Assembly: GCF_002884445.1 (NCBI RefSeq)
Contig: NZ_KZ614144.1
Span: 2,680,290 to 2,744,289, forward strand
Source of the DNA: Paenibacillus castaneae
Lineage (GTDB): Bacteria; Bacillota; Bacilli; Paenibacillales; Paenibacillaceae
DNA length: 64,000 nucleotides
Reading direction: 5' to 3'
Shown: positions 43,438-52,139 of the stretch, in pieces
Numbering within the stretch: the first letter of the stretch is position 1
Layout: every line of letters starts with the position of its first letter
Made by a program: the position numbers and the translations under genes
Notes under the pieces: model-generated
Told to the model about the DNA's origin: nothing
What the model saw: the letters and a program-made list of their open reading frames with translations, nothing else
Databases searched by the model: none

Positions 43438-44133
43438 ATGAATGCGAAACAGAAAATGCGTCATGTGCTGGACATAATCGCGGACATGTTTCCAGATGCG
43501 CACTGCGAGCTAAATCACGGCAATCCATTCGAGCTTACGATCGCTGTGCTCTTGTCTGCGCAATGTACGGATGAAACAGTTAATAAGGTGACGGCGACTC
43601 TATTTCAAAAATATAAGCGTCCCGAAGATTACTTAAACGTCCCGCTTGAGGAATTGGAGCAGGATATTCGCCGCATCGGTCTGTTTCGAAGTAAAGCTTC
43701 CAATATACAAAAGCTATGCCGCATTGTAATTGATAAATATGATGGGGCTGTGCCTGAAAGCCATGAAGGTCTAACGGAGCTGCCTGGGGTTGGTCGCAAG
43801 ACAGCAAATGTCGTAATGTCAAATGCGTTTGGTGTTCCCGCCATTGCAGTCGATACGCATGTGGATCGCGTGTCTAAGCGATTGGGGTTCGCAAAGGAAA
43901 CGGATTCGGTGCTTGAAGTTGAGAAGAAGCTGATGAAACTCGTCCCGCGCGAGGAATGGACGCTGACACATCATAGACTTATCTTTTTTGGTCGATATCA
44001 TTGTAAGGCACAAAGCCCGCAGTGTCCGATCTGTCCGCTGCTTGATTTGTGCAAAGAAGGAAAGCTACGTATGAAGCCAGGATTTAAAACAAAAAATAAG
44101 AGCATGAAACCTAAAATAGCCAATGAAGGATGA
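43438..44133 (+). CDS. nth: Endonuclease III
   Basis: Nth is a bifunctional DNA glycosylase/AP lyase that removes oxidised pyrimidines. The 231-residue protein has the helix-hairpin-helix LPGVGRKTANVV with catalytic Lys121, the active-site Asp139 in VDTHVDRV, and a C-terminal 4Fe-4S site, C-x6-C-x2-C-x5-C, in HCKAQSPQCPICPLLDLC. The start at 43438 follows GGGGAGAGG; longer upstream frames are not supported. In Bacillus nth directly follows dnaD; here 20 kb separates them. A basic tail after the cluster is slightly longer than usual. Confidence 0.96.
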   Translation: MNAKQKMRHVLDIIADMFPDAHCELNHGNPFELTIAVLLSAQCTDETVNKVTATLFQKYKRPEDYLNVPLEELEQDIRRIGLFRSKASNIQKLCRIVIDKYDGAVPESHEGLTELPGVGRKTANVVMSNAFGVPAIAVDTHVDRVSKRLGFAKETDSVLEVEKKLMKLVPREEWTLTHHRLIFFGRYHCKAQSPQCPICPLLDLCKEGKLRMKPGFKTKNKSMKPKIANEG

Positions 44134-44138
44134 TGAAG

Positions 44139-44411
44139 ATGAACTGTATTTCCGTGTACACAAACAATTTTGAGCTTTTTTCTGACATTTACGAGCAAGT
44201 GCTTGAATCACCACCTGAGGAGCATGAGGATTTAGTCGTTGAAGGCATCACTGTAAGCGGATCAGGCGATGTGCCGGATCAATACATTGAGCGTATGCGC
44301 ATTAAGCCAGAGGTTGTTGTTATGAGAGATAAGCAGCGTAATATTATGATCCTTCAACACGGCAATGTATTTGAAATTTGCATGCCGTCTAATGAAGTGG
44401 AAGCCGTTTAA
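44139..44411 (+). CDS. Small conserved-type protein of unknown function
   Basis: A 90-residue acidic soluble protein (MNCISVYTNNFELFSDIYE...), with no membrane segment and no motif I recognise. The ATG at 44139 has AAGGA eight bases upstream; two other in-frame ATGs at 44130 and 44133 overlap the nth stop. It sits between nth and the dynamin gene with short gaps (5 and 11 bases), so all three are probably co-transcribed. Codon use looks normal and it seems a real gene. Confidence 0.65.
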   Translation: MNCISVYTNNFELFSDIYEQVLESPPEEHEDLVVEGITVSGSGDVPDQYIERMRIKPEVVVMRDKQRNIMILQHGNVFEICMPSNEVEAV

Positions 44412-44422
44412 GGAGCAGCCAG

Positions 44423-47400
44423 ATGACTGAAGTGACGGTGCAAAGCATAGCGGGAGCTATATTCGAGGCAGCTGGCATCATGCAAGCTGCTGGAGATACA
44501 TTACATGCAAAGCAAGCACAAGAACTTGACAGTAAGCTGACCGATGGTCGGCTTACTGTTGCTTTTTGTGGACATTTCTCGGCGGGTAAATCAACCTTAA
44601 TCAATCGGTTATGTGGGGCAAAGCTGCTGCCTTCCAGTCCGATTCCGACAAGTGCGAACGTTGTTTCGATTCGAGGCGGTGAACGGGCCTATGCGGCTGT
44701 CGAGATTATGCGCGACGGCGCTGCGGTCAACGCCGAGGTTCCGATCGATGAGCTGGATCGCTATTGCGTAGACGGCGAACAATTTACTTCTGTATCTATT
44801 ATTTATCCTAGCGATACGTTGGGGAATCATACGGTGCTGCTTGATACGCCGGGAATTGATTCAACCGATGACGCGCACAGAATGGCCACGGAATCGGCGC
44901 TGCATCTTGCTGATGTCGTGTTCTATGTGATGGATTATAATCATGTGCAATCCGAAATTAATTTCTCATTCGCGAAGCAGTTGAAGGATTGGGGAAAGCC
45001 CTTATACTTTATCGTTAATCAAATTGACAAACATCGTGAGCGGGAGCTTACATTCGCAAGTTATCGCAAGAGCGTTGAGGATGCGTTCCATGCTTGGCAC
45101 TTGGAGCCGGCAGGGATCGTATATTTGACTTCGCGCGAGCCGGAGCATCCGCATCAGGAATGGGAACAGCTGCTGGAGCTGCTGAATCAATTGAAGGAGC
45201 TTCGAGAGCCGCTTTGCGCGTATAGTGTTGACGCATCGCTGCGGCAATTGGCAGCGGAGCATGTGAAATGGCGCGATCATCACAATGAGCCTGAACGTGA
45301 TCGGCTGCTGGATCTGGCTGGAGGAGATGAACAAGCTGCTCTCATAACGAGTGAAATAGCTGGATTACGATCATTTATTAGCAAAGTTGAGGAACAGAAT
45401 GAAGTTTATCGTGCCAACTTAAGCAAAGAGCTTCAAAAGCTGCTCGACAATGCCAATATAACGCCTGCGGGTTTGCGTGATTTGGCTCAGTCCTTCCTAG
45501 AGAGCCGTAAACCAGGTTTTAAGACTGGCCTTTTGTTCGCGGGGGCTAAGACAGCGGCTGAGCAGGAGCGGCGCTTGCAAGTATTCCGTGAGGAACTGAA
45601 CAGCCTGATCAGCGCATCTATCGATTGGCATGTGAAGCATCTGCTTCGGGTCGAGGCGGAGCGTATCGGCTATGATGGCGAGAAGCTGGAAGCAGCTTTA
45701 GCTAGTGAGCTGGCCTGGCTGCCTGAGTCTGACTGGCTCGTGGAGCGTGTCAAGGCTGGAGCAGTCATCGGGAATGAATATACGATGACGTATTCCCGCG
45801 ATCTGGCCGCGGATGTGAAAGGGGTTTATCGTCAGCGCGCGCTTGAGCTGATTGATGCGCTGACAGAGTTCGCCACGGCGGCGGGCGAAGCAGAAGCCGC
45901 ACGGGCGCGAGAGCAGCTTGCGGCGCTTGGCGCGCAGGCTAATGCTCTTCATGCGCTCGCAGCGCTGACAGAGCAAGCTGCGCAGCATGAGGCGCGGCTG
46001 GCAGCTGCGATGCCGCATGCGCCGGCAAGGCCGGCCTTGCCGGCGCCGGGCGAAGCACCGGTGCGGGGTGCCGCTGCTGCGGCAGCTGGCGAAGCCGCTG
46101 AAGCGGCCAAGGCTGTGCGAGCGGCGGCGAAGACGCGCGCGAGCGGCGGCATGGGCGCCGCTGCCGGAAGCGCTGCCGCAGGGCAGAGCGCTCTCGGCGG
46201 CGGAGCCGCACTTGCGCAGCAGCACCGCGCAGCGGCGCGCTTAGCGAGCGCGGCAGAGCTGCTGGAGCCGCATGCGGCGATGGCGGCGGCTGCGCAGGCT
46301 ATGCAGGGCAAAGCTAAGCGGCTGAAGGACAGCCGCTTTACGATCGCGCTGTTCGGCGCCTTCAGCGCCGGCAAGTCATCGCTTGCGAACGCGCTGATCG
46401 GTGAGCCGGTGCTGCCGGTCTCACCGAATCCGACGACCGCAGCGATCAACCGACTCGTGCCGCCTACGGCTGAGCACGGGCATGGCACCGCACGCATCGT
46501 GATGAAGTCGCGCGCGGCTATCGAGGACGATGTGCGCTATTCATTAGCGCTGCTCGGCGAGGATGCCGCTGCGACTAAGCTTCCGGACGCGGCAGCGCTA
46601 ATGCGGGCGATTGACCGTCTGTCCCCCGATTCTATCGTGGCTGGCGGCCGTCCGCATTACAGCTTCCTGCGCGCAGCCCGTGCTGGCTGGGAGCAGCATG
46701 AAGCGCTGCTCGGTCAGCAGCTGTCGGTGGATCAAGCAGAATACGAGCGATATGTAGCGGAGGAATCACGTTCTTGCTTTGTCAGCGAAATCGAGCTTCA
46801 TTACGATTGCGCTCTAACCGCGCAAGGAATTGTGCTGGTGGATACGCCGGGAGCGGACTCTGTCAATGCGAGACATACAGGAGTAGCCTTTAATTATATT
46901 AAGAATGCGGATGCCGTCCTGTTCGTAACATATTACAATCACGCGTTCTCCCAAGCGGATCGACAGTTTCTGATGCAGCTAGGACGGGTGAAGGATCAGT
47001 TTGAGCTGGACAAAATGTTTTTCCTAGTCAATGCCGCTGACTTAGCAGCTGATCAGGAAGAGCTTGAAGGCGTGTTAAAGCATGTGGAATCGAATCTGCT
47101 GCAGCATGCGATTCGCAATCCCCGTCTGTTCCCTGTATCAAGCCTTCAAGCGCTTGACGGGAAAGTTGATGGGAATGCAGAGCTGCTGGAGCGTTCGGGT
47201 ATTGAAGCGTTTGAGCAATCTTTCCTATCCTTTATTCAGAATGATCTTGGACGACTTGCAATCGATGCGGCGGAACAGGACTTGCAGCGTGCAGCAGCTA
47301 CCTTAGCCGGCTGGCTAAAGAGCGCTGAAGGCAATGCCGCGGTGAGAGAAGCTGAGCTTGCTGAGCTTCATCTAGCCGTGAAGCAAGCCGATGAGAGCAT

Positions 47401-48097
47401 AGCCGCCTTGCAAGGCGGAATGATGCCTGAGCAGTTAAAGCAGGAGCTTAGCGAGCTTCTATATTATGTCGTACAGCGGCTTCAGTACCGCTTCGGCGAG
47501 TTTTACAATTTGGCATTTAATCCTTCTTCTCTGCAGGATGACGGACGTGATTTGCGCAAAGCGATCTGGACCTCCTGGTTGGAGCTTCAGCGTTCCATCC
47601 AGCATGAGCTCGCACAGGAAATGCTTGCGACGTCTCTGCGCATGGAGAGGGGCGTACACACTTTGCTTGGGAAGCAATATGACAGCACCGCGAAAGGGCT
47701 TGAAGCTTCGATTGCTTCATACAGTGCTGTGCCATATACAGCAGCAGCGCTCCCTACTCCCGATGAACCAGCAGCATGGGAAGCGGACACGATTGATGCC
47801 AAGCTACTGTGGAGCCGATTTAAATCGCCTCGCCATTTCTTCGAAAGCGACGGCAAAGCCTTGCTTCGCAAGGAGCTGGAAGCTCTTCTTGCTCCTTCAT
47901 TGAACAGCTGGATAGGTGAGCAAACTCTTCTTTGGACGGCTCTATATGAAGATATATGGAAAACAGCCGCTTACGGAGCTGGAAACCATCTGAAGAAAGA
48001 TATGCTTGCTTATGCGGAAGGCAAACGAAATTCACTTTCGGGCACCGCTAATTTGGAGGAATTGAAACAGCTTTATACGGCGTTCATTGATCTCTAA
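44423..48097 (+). CDS. dynA: Tandem dynamin-like GTPase (DynA-type)
   Basis: A 1224-residue membrane-remodelling GTPase in which two dynamin modules are fused, as in Bacillus DynA (YpbR). The first G1 loop is GHFSAGKST (Lys56), with LLDTPGIDS and NQID following. The second is GAFSAGKSS (Lys651), with LVDTPGADS and NAAD. The modules are joined by a linker that is extremely rich in Ala, Gly, Glu and Arg (about residues 480-635), encoded by unusually GC-rich DNA (about 45840-46500). Helical stalk regions follow each G domain. The family tethers and fuses membranes and helps resist phage and antibiotics. The ribosome site is AAGGAGC. A terminator follows. Confidence 0.9.
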   Translation: MTEVTVQSIAGAIFEAAGIMQAAGDTLHAKQAQELDSKLTDGRLTVAFCGHFSAGKSTLINRLCGAKLLPSSPIPTSANVVSIRGGERAYAAVEIMRDGAAVNAEVPIDELDRYCVDGEQFTSVSIIYPSDTLGNHTVLLDTPGIDSTDDAHRMATESALHLADVVFYVMDYNHVQSEINFSFAKQLKDWGKPLYFIVNQIDKHRERELTFASYRKSVEDAFHAWHLEPAGIVYLTSREPEHPHQEWEQLLELLNQLKELREPLCAYSVDASLRQLAAEHVKWRDHHNEPERDRLLDLAGGDEQAALITSEIAGLRSFISKVEEQNEVYRANLSKELQKLLDNANITPAGLRDLAQSFLESRKPGFKTGLLFAGAKTAAEQERRLQVFREELNSLISASIDWHVKHLLRVEAERIGYDGEKLEAALASELAWLPESDWLVERVKAGAVIGNEYTMTYSRDLAADVKGVYRQRALELIDALTEFATAAGEAEAARAREQLAALGAQANALHALAALTEQAAQHEARLAAAMPHAPARPALPAPGEAPVRGAAAAAAGEAAEAAKAVRAAAKTRASGGMGAAAGSAAAGQSALGGGAALAQQHRAAARLASAAELLEPHAAMAAAAQAMQGKAKRLKDSRFTIALFGAFSAGKSSLANALIGEPVLPVSPNPTTAAINRLVPPTAEHGHGTARIVMKSRAAIEDDVRYSLALLGEDAAATKLPDAAALMRAIDRLSPDSIVAGGRPHYSFLRAARAGWEQHEALLGQQLSVDQAEYERYVAEESRSCFVSEIELHYDCALTAQGIVLVDTPGADSVNARHTGVAFNYIKNADAVLFVTYYNHAFSQADRQFLMQLGRVKDQFELDKMFFLVNAADLAADQEELEGVLKHVESNLLQHAIRNPRLFPVSSLQALDGKVDGNAELLERSGIEAFEQSFLSFIQNDLGRLAIDAAEQDLQRAAATLAGWLKSAEGNAAVREAELAELHLAVKQADESIAALQGGMMPEQLKQELSELLYYVVQRLQYRFGEFYNLAFNPSSLQDDGRDLRKAIWTSWLELQRSIQHELAQEMLATSLRMERGVHTLLGKQYDSTAKGLEASIASYSAVPYTAAALPTPDEPAAWEADTIDAKLLWSRFKSPRHFFESDGKALLRKELEALLAPSLNSWIGEQTLLWTALYEDIWKTAAYGAGNHLKKDMLAYAEGKRNSLSGTANLEELKQLYTAFIDL
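46019..46046. repeat. Perfect 28-bp GC-rich palindrome inside dynA
   Basis: GCGCCGGCAAGGCC is followed at once by its exact reverse complement. It encodes part of the Ala/Pro-rich linker between the two dynamin modules. In mRNA it could form a hairpin of about 12 bp with a 4-base loop. Confidence 0.8.
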
Positions 48098-48137
48098 ATG
48101 TAAACGATTATCAAACATATGATCTCATTTAAAGCTG

Positions 48138-48180
48138 AATGCTTTTGCAGGGAGTAGTTGCCTTGCAAAAGCATTTTTTT
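48138..48180 (+). terminator. Intrinsic terminator after dynA
   Basis: AATGCTTTTGCAGGG (48138-48152) pairs with CCTTGCAAAAGCATT (48161-48175) with one wobble. Seven T residues follow in all. Confidence 0.95.
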
Positions 48181-48225
48181 ATATTGTGTGTTTCTGTGCA
48201 AAAAGTGAGCAATTGGCACATATAT

Positions 48226-48240
48226 GTCACGATTCGTGAC
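48226..48240. promoter_or_regulatory. Candidate operator upstream of the ABC exporter
   Basis: GTCACGA-T-TCGTGAC is a perfect 7-bp inverted repeat with a one-base centre. A CAATTGG sequence lies on each side (about 48210-48216 and 48241-48247). It lies about 85 bases upstream of the promoter -35 box. The binding protein is unknown. Confidence 0.45.
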
Positions 48241-48321
48241 CAATTGGGAGTAATACCCTCTTTCATTTTCCAATTCGGCAGTTTAAGCGGTTTCACTCAC
48301 ATATATGCATATTTATACCGT

Positions 48322-48350
48322 TTGCTCCACCTGACCGATGCTGATAATAT
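48322..48350 (+). promoter_or_regulatory. Promoter of the ABC exporter operon
   Basis: TTGCTC (48322-48327) and TAATAT (48345-48350) are 17 bases apart, and a TG one base before the -10 box makes it extended. Confidence 0.65.
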
Positions 48351-48391
48351 TCATTCATACTTATAAAATAGATATGGGGAGATGGATTTAC

Positions 48392-50179
48392 TTGGACGTA
48401 TTAAGGCAGTTGAAAGCATTTTATTGGGCGGAACGAAAAATTATGTTCTCCTCGATCATTTGCTTAATGTGCGCGACGGCGCTCGGACTTGTCTATCCGA
48501 ATTTACTTCGATATTTAATCGATGATGTAATTGGGCCAGAGAAGTATGATTTGGTTCCGATGGTCGCATTAACCGTTGTAGTAGTTGTTTCATTTAAAGG
48601 ATGTATGCAGTTTCTGCATGGATTTTTTGGAGGACGTCTAGGCAATAAGGTTGCATATCGTATGCGTAATGCTTTGTACGAAAAGCTGCAAACATTGTCC
48701 TTCCAATACTATGACAAAGCGAAGACGGGCGATCTCATGTCTCGCTTGACAGCAGACTTAGAGGGTATTCGGAACTTTATCGGCTTTGGCTTTGCACAAA
48801 TTTTGAACATGGTGCTCATGATCGTGTTCGGCGGAGCAATGATGCTGTACATTCATTGGCAGCTTACACTCATTACGCTCGTAACGATTCCAATACTGGG
48901 TTACACGGCGGTTCGCTTCGAGAAAAATATTCATCCTGCATTCCGCGAAATGCGTCAAGCCATGAGTAATTTAACAACAGCGGTTCAAGAAAACATTACA
49001 GGCGTTCGCACAGTTAAGTCATTTGCGCGTGAAACGCACGAGGTATCCAAGTTTTCGGTGCGAAGCGAAGCTTATCAAACGAATCAGGTCGGCGCAGCTA
49101 GAATTTGGGCGAAGTATTTTCCAATTATGGAGCTTGTCGCAAATTTAAGCGCTGTCATCCTGCTTGTAGTTGGCGGTATTCTCGTCATTAATGAATCTCT
49201 AAAGCTGGGCGAATTCGTCGCGTTTTTCAGCTTGATCTGGTATATTATTGGACCGATGTGGGGCCTTGGCTTTCAAATTAACAACTACACGCAGTTCAAG
49301 GCGTCAGGTGAACGAGTTCTAGGCCTTCTGAACGAGCATGTCCATGTCAAAAATATAGAAAATGCGATTGAACTGAACAGCGACAGTGTGAAGGGGCATG
49401 TCCGCTTCGATCATGTTACGTTCAATTATCCGGACAAATCACCTGCACTAACCGATATTGTAATTGATGCGCCTGCTGGCTCGGTCATCGGGTTCCTTGG
49501 TGCGACAGGCGCAGGGAAATCGACGATCATTCAATTATTAATGCGTGCCTACAATGTTAAAAATGGCAAAATCACGCTTGACGGCATTGATATCCGCAAC
49601 CTTGATGTCGCCAGCCTGCGTCGTATAATTGCTCCTGTATTCCAAGAAACGTTCCTGTTCTCAGCGTCTATCCGCGACAATATTGCTTACGGCATTCGCG
49701 ATATTACGGATGAGAAGATTGAGCATGCAGCTAAGCTCGCGAAAGCACATGATTTCATTATGGAGCTTCCGCTTGGCTACGATACGATTGTTGGCGAACG
49801 AGGAATGGGGCTCTCAGGAGGCCAGAAGCAGCGGATCGCCATTGCAAGGGCTTTAATTAAAAACCCTCGGATTCTTATCCTGGATGATGCGACAAGTGCG
49901 GTCGATATGGAAACCGAGCATGAAATCCAAGCAGGCTTCAAGGAGCTTATGGCAGGACGTACGACATTTATTATCGCGCACCGCATTTCGTCGCTTCGCC
50001 ATGCAGATGAAATTATCGTGCTTGACGAAGGACATATCGTACAGCGTGGAACGCACGCCGAATTAATCGTGCAGCAAGGACCTTATCGTGAAACTTACAA
50101 CATTCAATATGCAGACTATCCGCTTGATGCAGCCACTCCGGCCTTGCAAGCGCATGTTCGGAAAGGGAGTACTATATAA
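48392..50179 (+). CDS. ABC exporter half-transporter, degenerate-site subunit
   Basis: A 595-residue type IV ABC exporter half (multidrug/lipid type): six N-terminal membrane helices (about residues 20-310) and a C-terminal ATPase with Walker A GATGAGKST, Q-loop VFQETFLFS, signature LSGGQKQR and Walker B ILILDDATSAVD. The residue after the Walker B Asp is Asp, not the catalytic Glu. This marks the degenerate half of a heterodimer. I chose TTG 48392, with GGGGAGATGG upstream; ATG 48374 is an in-frame alternative without a site. The second half starts within the stop (TAATG). The substrate is unknown. Confidence 0.85.
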   Translation: MDVLRQLKAFYWAERKIMFSSIICLMCATALGLVYPNLLRYLIDDVIGPEKYDLVPMVALTVVVVVSFKGCMQFLHGFFGGRLGNKVAYRMRNALYEKLQTLSFQYYDKAKTGDLMSRLTADLEGIRNFIGFGFAQILNMVLMIVFGGAMMLYIHWQLTLITLVTIPILGYTAVRFEKNIHPAFREMRQAMSNLTTAVQENITGVRTVKSFARETHEVSKFSVRSEAYQTNQVGAARIWAKYFPIMELVANLSAVILLVVGGILVINESLKLGEFVAFFSLIWYIIGPMWGLGFQINNYTQFKASGERVLGLLNEHVHVKNIENAIELNSDSVKGHVRFDHVTFNYPDKSPALTDIVIDAPAGSVIGFLGATGAGKSTIIQLLMRAYNVKNGKITLDGIDIRNLDVASLRRIIAPVFQETFLFSASIRDNIAYGIRDITDEKIEHAAKLAKAHDFIMELPLGYDTIVGERGMGLSGGQKQRIAIARALIKNPRILILDDATSAVDMETEHEIQAGFKELMAGRTTFIIAHRISSLRHADEIIVLDEGHIVQRGTHAELIVQQGPYRETYNIQYADYPLDAATPALQAHVRKGSTI

Positions 50180-52002
50180 TGAGCGCAAGCAGCAAAGCTA
50201 AGGCTACGAATAAGAATGCACGCTTCATCTACCAGGATGACGAGCTGATCGAAAAGCCGTTTAACTGGGGGCAATTACGCCGCTTATTTATGTACATGAA
50301 GCCTTATACGAAGGAATTACGGCCGGTTATCTTCATGATGATTCTAGGAACGATGACTCGACTCGGCGTACCTGCGCTTGTCATTCTAGCGATTGATGAA
50401 GCGATTGCTCCTAAGAATGGAGATACAAGCATACCGAAGCTGATCACAATTGGATCGCTCATGCTCATTCTATACATTATCCAATGGGCGTCCAACGCGT
50501 ACCGTATCAAGCACACAAGCATTATCGGCCAAAAGGTTATTTATGATTTAAGAAATCATTTGTTCCAGCATATTCAGAAGCTGAGCTTTCGCTTCTATGA
50601 TAAGCGGCCAGCCGGCTCGGTGCTCGTTCGGGTGACGAATGATGTTAATGCACTGCAGGATCTGTTCACGAATGGTGTTGTCAACCTTCTCATGGACTGT
50701 GTCCAGCTGCTCGGTATCGTTATTATATTGCTTGTATGGAATTTCAAGCTCGGACTCGCCATTATGATTACAGTTCCGCTTATGTTCCTTGTATCGACGA
50801 CGCTGCGCAAAAGAATCCGTACTGGTTGGCAGGATGTTCGGATGAGGCAGTCTCGGATCAACTCTCACCTGAATGAGAGCATTCAAGGCATGAAGGTTAC
50901 ACAGGCATATGTGCAGGAAAGAGATAATATGGGCTTTTTCGATCATATGAATACAGATAATCTCAAGTCATGGAACAGAGCCTCAGCGCTTAACCAAACA
51001 TTAGGCCCAGTCATTGAGATTACAGCGGCTATCGGTACGTTTATCCTATTCTGGTACGGTACTCATTTGATTCAAGTTGGGGCGATCACAGTAGGGCTGC
51101 TTGTTGGTTATGCGAACTACATCGGCAACTTCTGGGACCCTATCAACCGTTTAGGACAAATGTATTCACAGCTTCTCATTGCAATGGCTTCATCTGAGCG
51201 CATATTTGAATTTATTGATGAAGAGCCGACTGTAGGCGAATTAAACAGCGCGAAAGCCTTGCCGAAAATTAAAGGCGATGTGAAGTTCGACGACATCGTA
51301 TTTGAATACGAGAAGGGCAGACCAGCTCTCAAGCATGTGACGATAGATGTCAAAGCGGGACAATCGATAGCGCTAGTCGGCCATACTGGCTCCGGTAAAA
51401 GCACGATCATTAACCTGCTTTGCCGCTTCTATGATCCGGTAGAGGGCCGCGTCCTTATTGACGGCATTGATATTCGCGACATAACAATTGAAAGCCTGCG
51501 CTCTCAGGTCGGCATCGTTCTGCAGGATACCTTTATTTTCTCGGGTTCAATTCGGGACAATATCCGGTACGGAAGACTGAACGCTACTGATTCTGAGATT
51601 GTAAAAGCAGCACAAGCGGTAAATGCGCATGACTTTATTATGGGTCTGCCTGACGGCTATGACACGCAGGTTGAGGAACGGGGCAATGTGCTTTCCATGG
51701 GTCAGCGTCAACTGCTTTCCTTCGCTCGTGCGCTGCTAGCCGATCCGCAAATTCTAATTCTAGATGAAGCAACGGCAAGCATTGATACCGAAACAGAGCT
51801 GAAAATTCAAGAGGCGCTCAAAATATTGCTAGCCGGCCGTACTTCGTTTATGATTGCACATCGTTTGTCTACGATTCGCCATGCGGATGAAATCATTGTG
51901 CTCGATCATGGTCAAATTGTTGAACAAGGAAATCATGAATCATTGATCGCGCATCGCGGTGTTTATAACGGCTTGATTGAAGCGCAATACCGTTTTGTTT
52001 AG
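50179..52002 (+). CDS. ABC exporter half-transporter, catalytic-site subunit
   Basis: A 607-residue partner of the preceding gene: about six membrane helices (residues 35-325) and an ATPase with Walker A GHTGSGKST and Walker B ILILDEATASID, which keeps the catalytic Glu. Its signature is LSMGQRQ, departing from LSGGQ. In a heterodimer this signature faces the Walker site of the partner that has Asp for Glu, so one ATP site is degenerate and the other (this Walker B plus the partner's LSGGQ) is intact. This is the asymmetric pattern known from TM287/288 and BmrCD. The two start codons and stops overlap, implying equimolar synthesis. Confidence 0.88.
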   Translation: MSASSKAKATNKNARFIYQDDELIEKPFNWGQLRRLFMYMKPYTKELRPVIFMMILGTMTRLGVPALVILAIDEAIAPKNGDTSIPKLITIGSLMLILYIIQWASNAYRIKHTSIIGQKVIYDLRNHLFQHIQKLSFRFYDKRPAGSVLVRVTNDVNALQDLFTNGVVNLLMDCVQLLGIVIILLVWNFKLGLAIMITVPLMFLVSTTLRKRIRTGWQDVRMRQSRINSHLNESIQGMKVTQAYVQERDNMGFFDHMNTDNLKSWNRASALNQTLGPVIEITAAIGTFILFWYGTHLIQVGAITVGLLVGYANYIGNFWDPINRLGQMYSQLLIAMASSERIFEFIDEEPTVGELNSAKALPKIKGDVKFDDIVFEYEKGRPALKHVTIDVKAGQSIALVGHTGSGKSTIINLLCRFYDPVEGRVLIDGIDIRDITIESLRSQVGIVLQDTFIFSGSIRDNIRYGRLNATDSEIVKAAQAVNAHDFIMGLPDGYDTQVEERGNVLSMGQRQLLSFARALLADPQILILDEATASIDTETELKIQEALKILLAGRTSFMIAHRLSTIRHADEIIVLDHGQIVEQGNHESLIAHRGVYNGLIEAQYRFV

Positions 52003-52034
52003 AAACAATTCATGAAAAAAGTTGATTTTTGCAT

Positions 52035-52133
52035 AGGGAACCTCCACAATGGAAGAAAAAAACGAACCGACGCTCTATTGCACATTATGTTCAGATGCGA
52101 TAGAGAAGTCGGCTTGCTTCCAGGAGGTTCTCT
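52035..52133 (+). promoter_or_regulatory. Structured 5' leader that pairs with the purT ribosome site
   Basis: Nested complementary arms are visible. AGGGAACCTCC (52035-52045) pairs with GGAGGTTCTCT (52123-52133); TGGAAG (52050-52055) with CTTCCA (52117-52122); CCGAC (52067-52071) with GTCGG (52108-52112); and CTCTATTGCA (52073-52082) with TGCGATAGAG (52096-52105) around a 13-base loop. The outer helix contains the GGAGG ribosome site of purT, seven to twelve bases before the start codon. There is no T tract, so control would be translational. It does not match any riboswitch class I can name. Confidence 0.65.
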
Positions 52134-52139
52134 TTCGTT

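Noticed and set aside
45698..46497. Long open frames on the minus strand in the dynA linker region
   Set aside because: They arise from the GC-rich, stop-poor code of the dynA linker; they have no ribosome sites and are rich in Arg, Ala and Cys without any domain.
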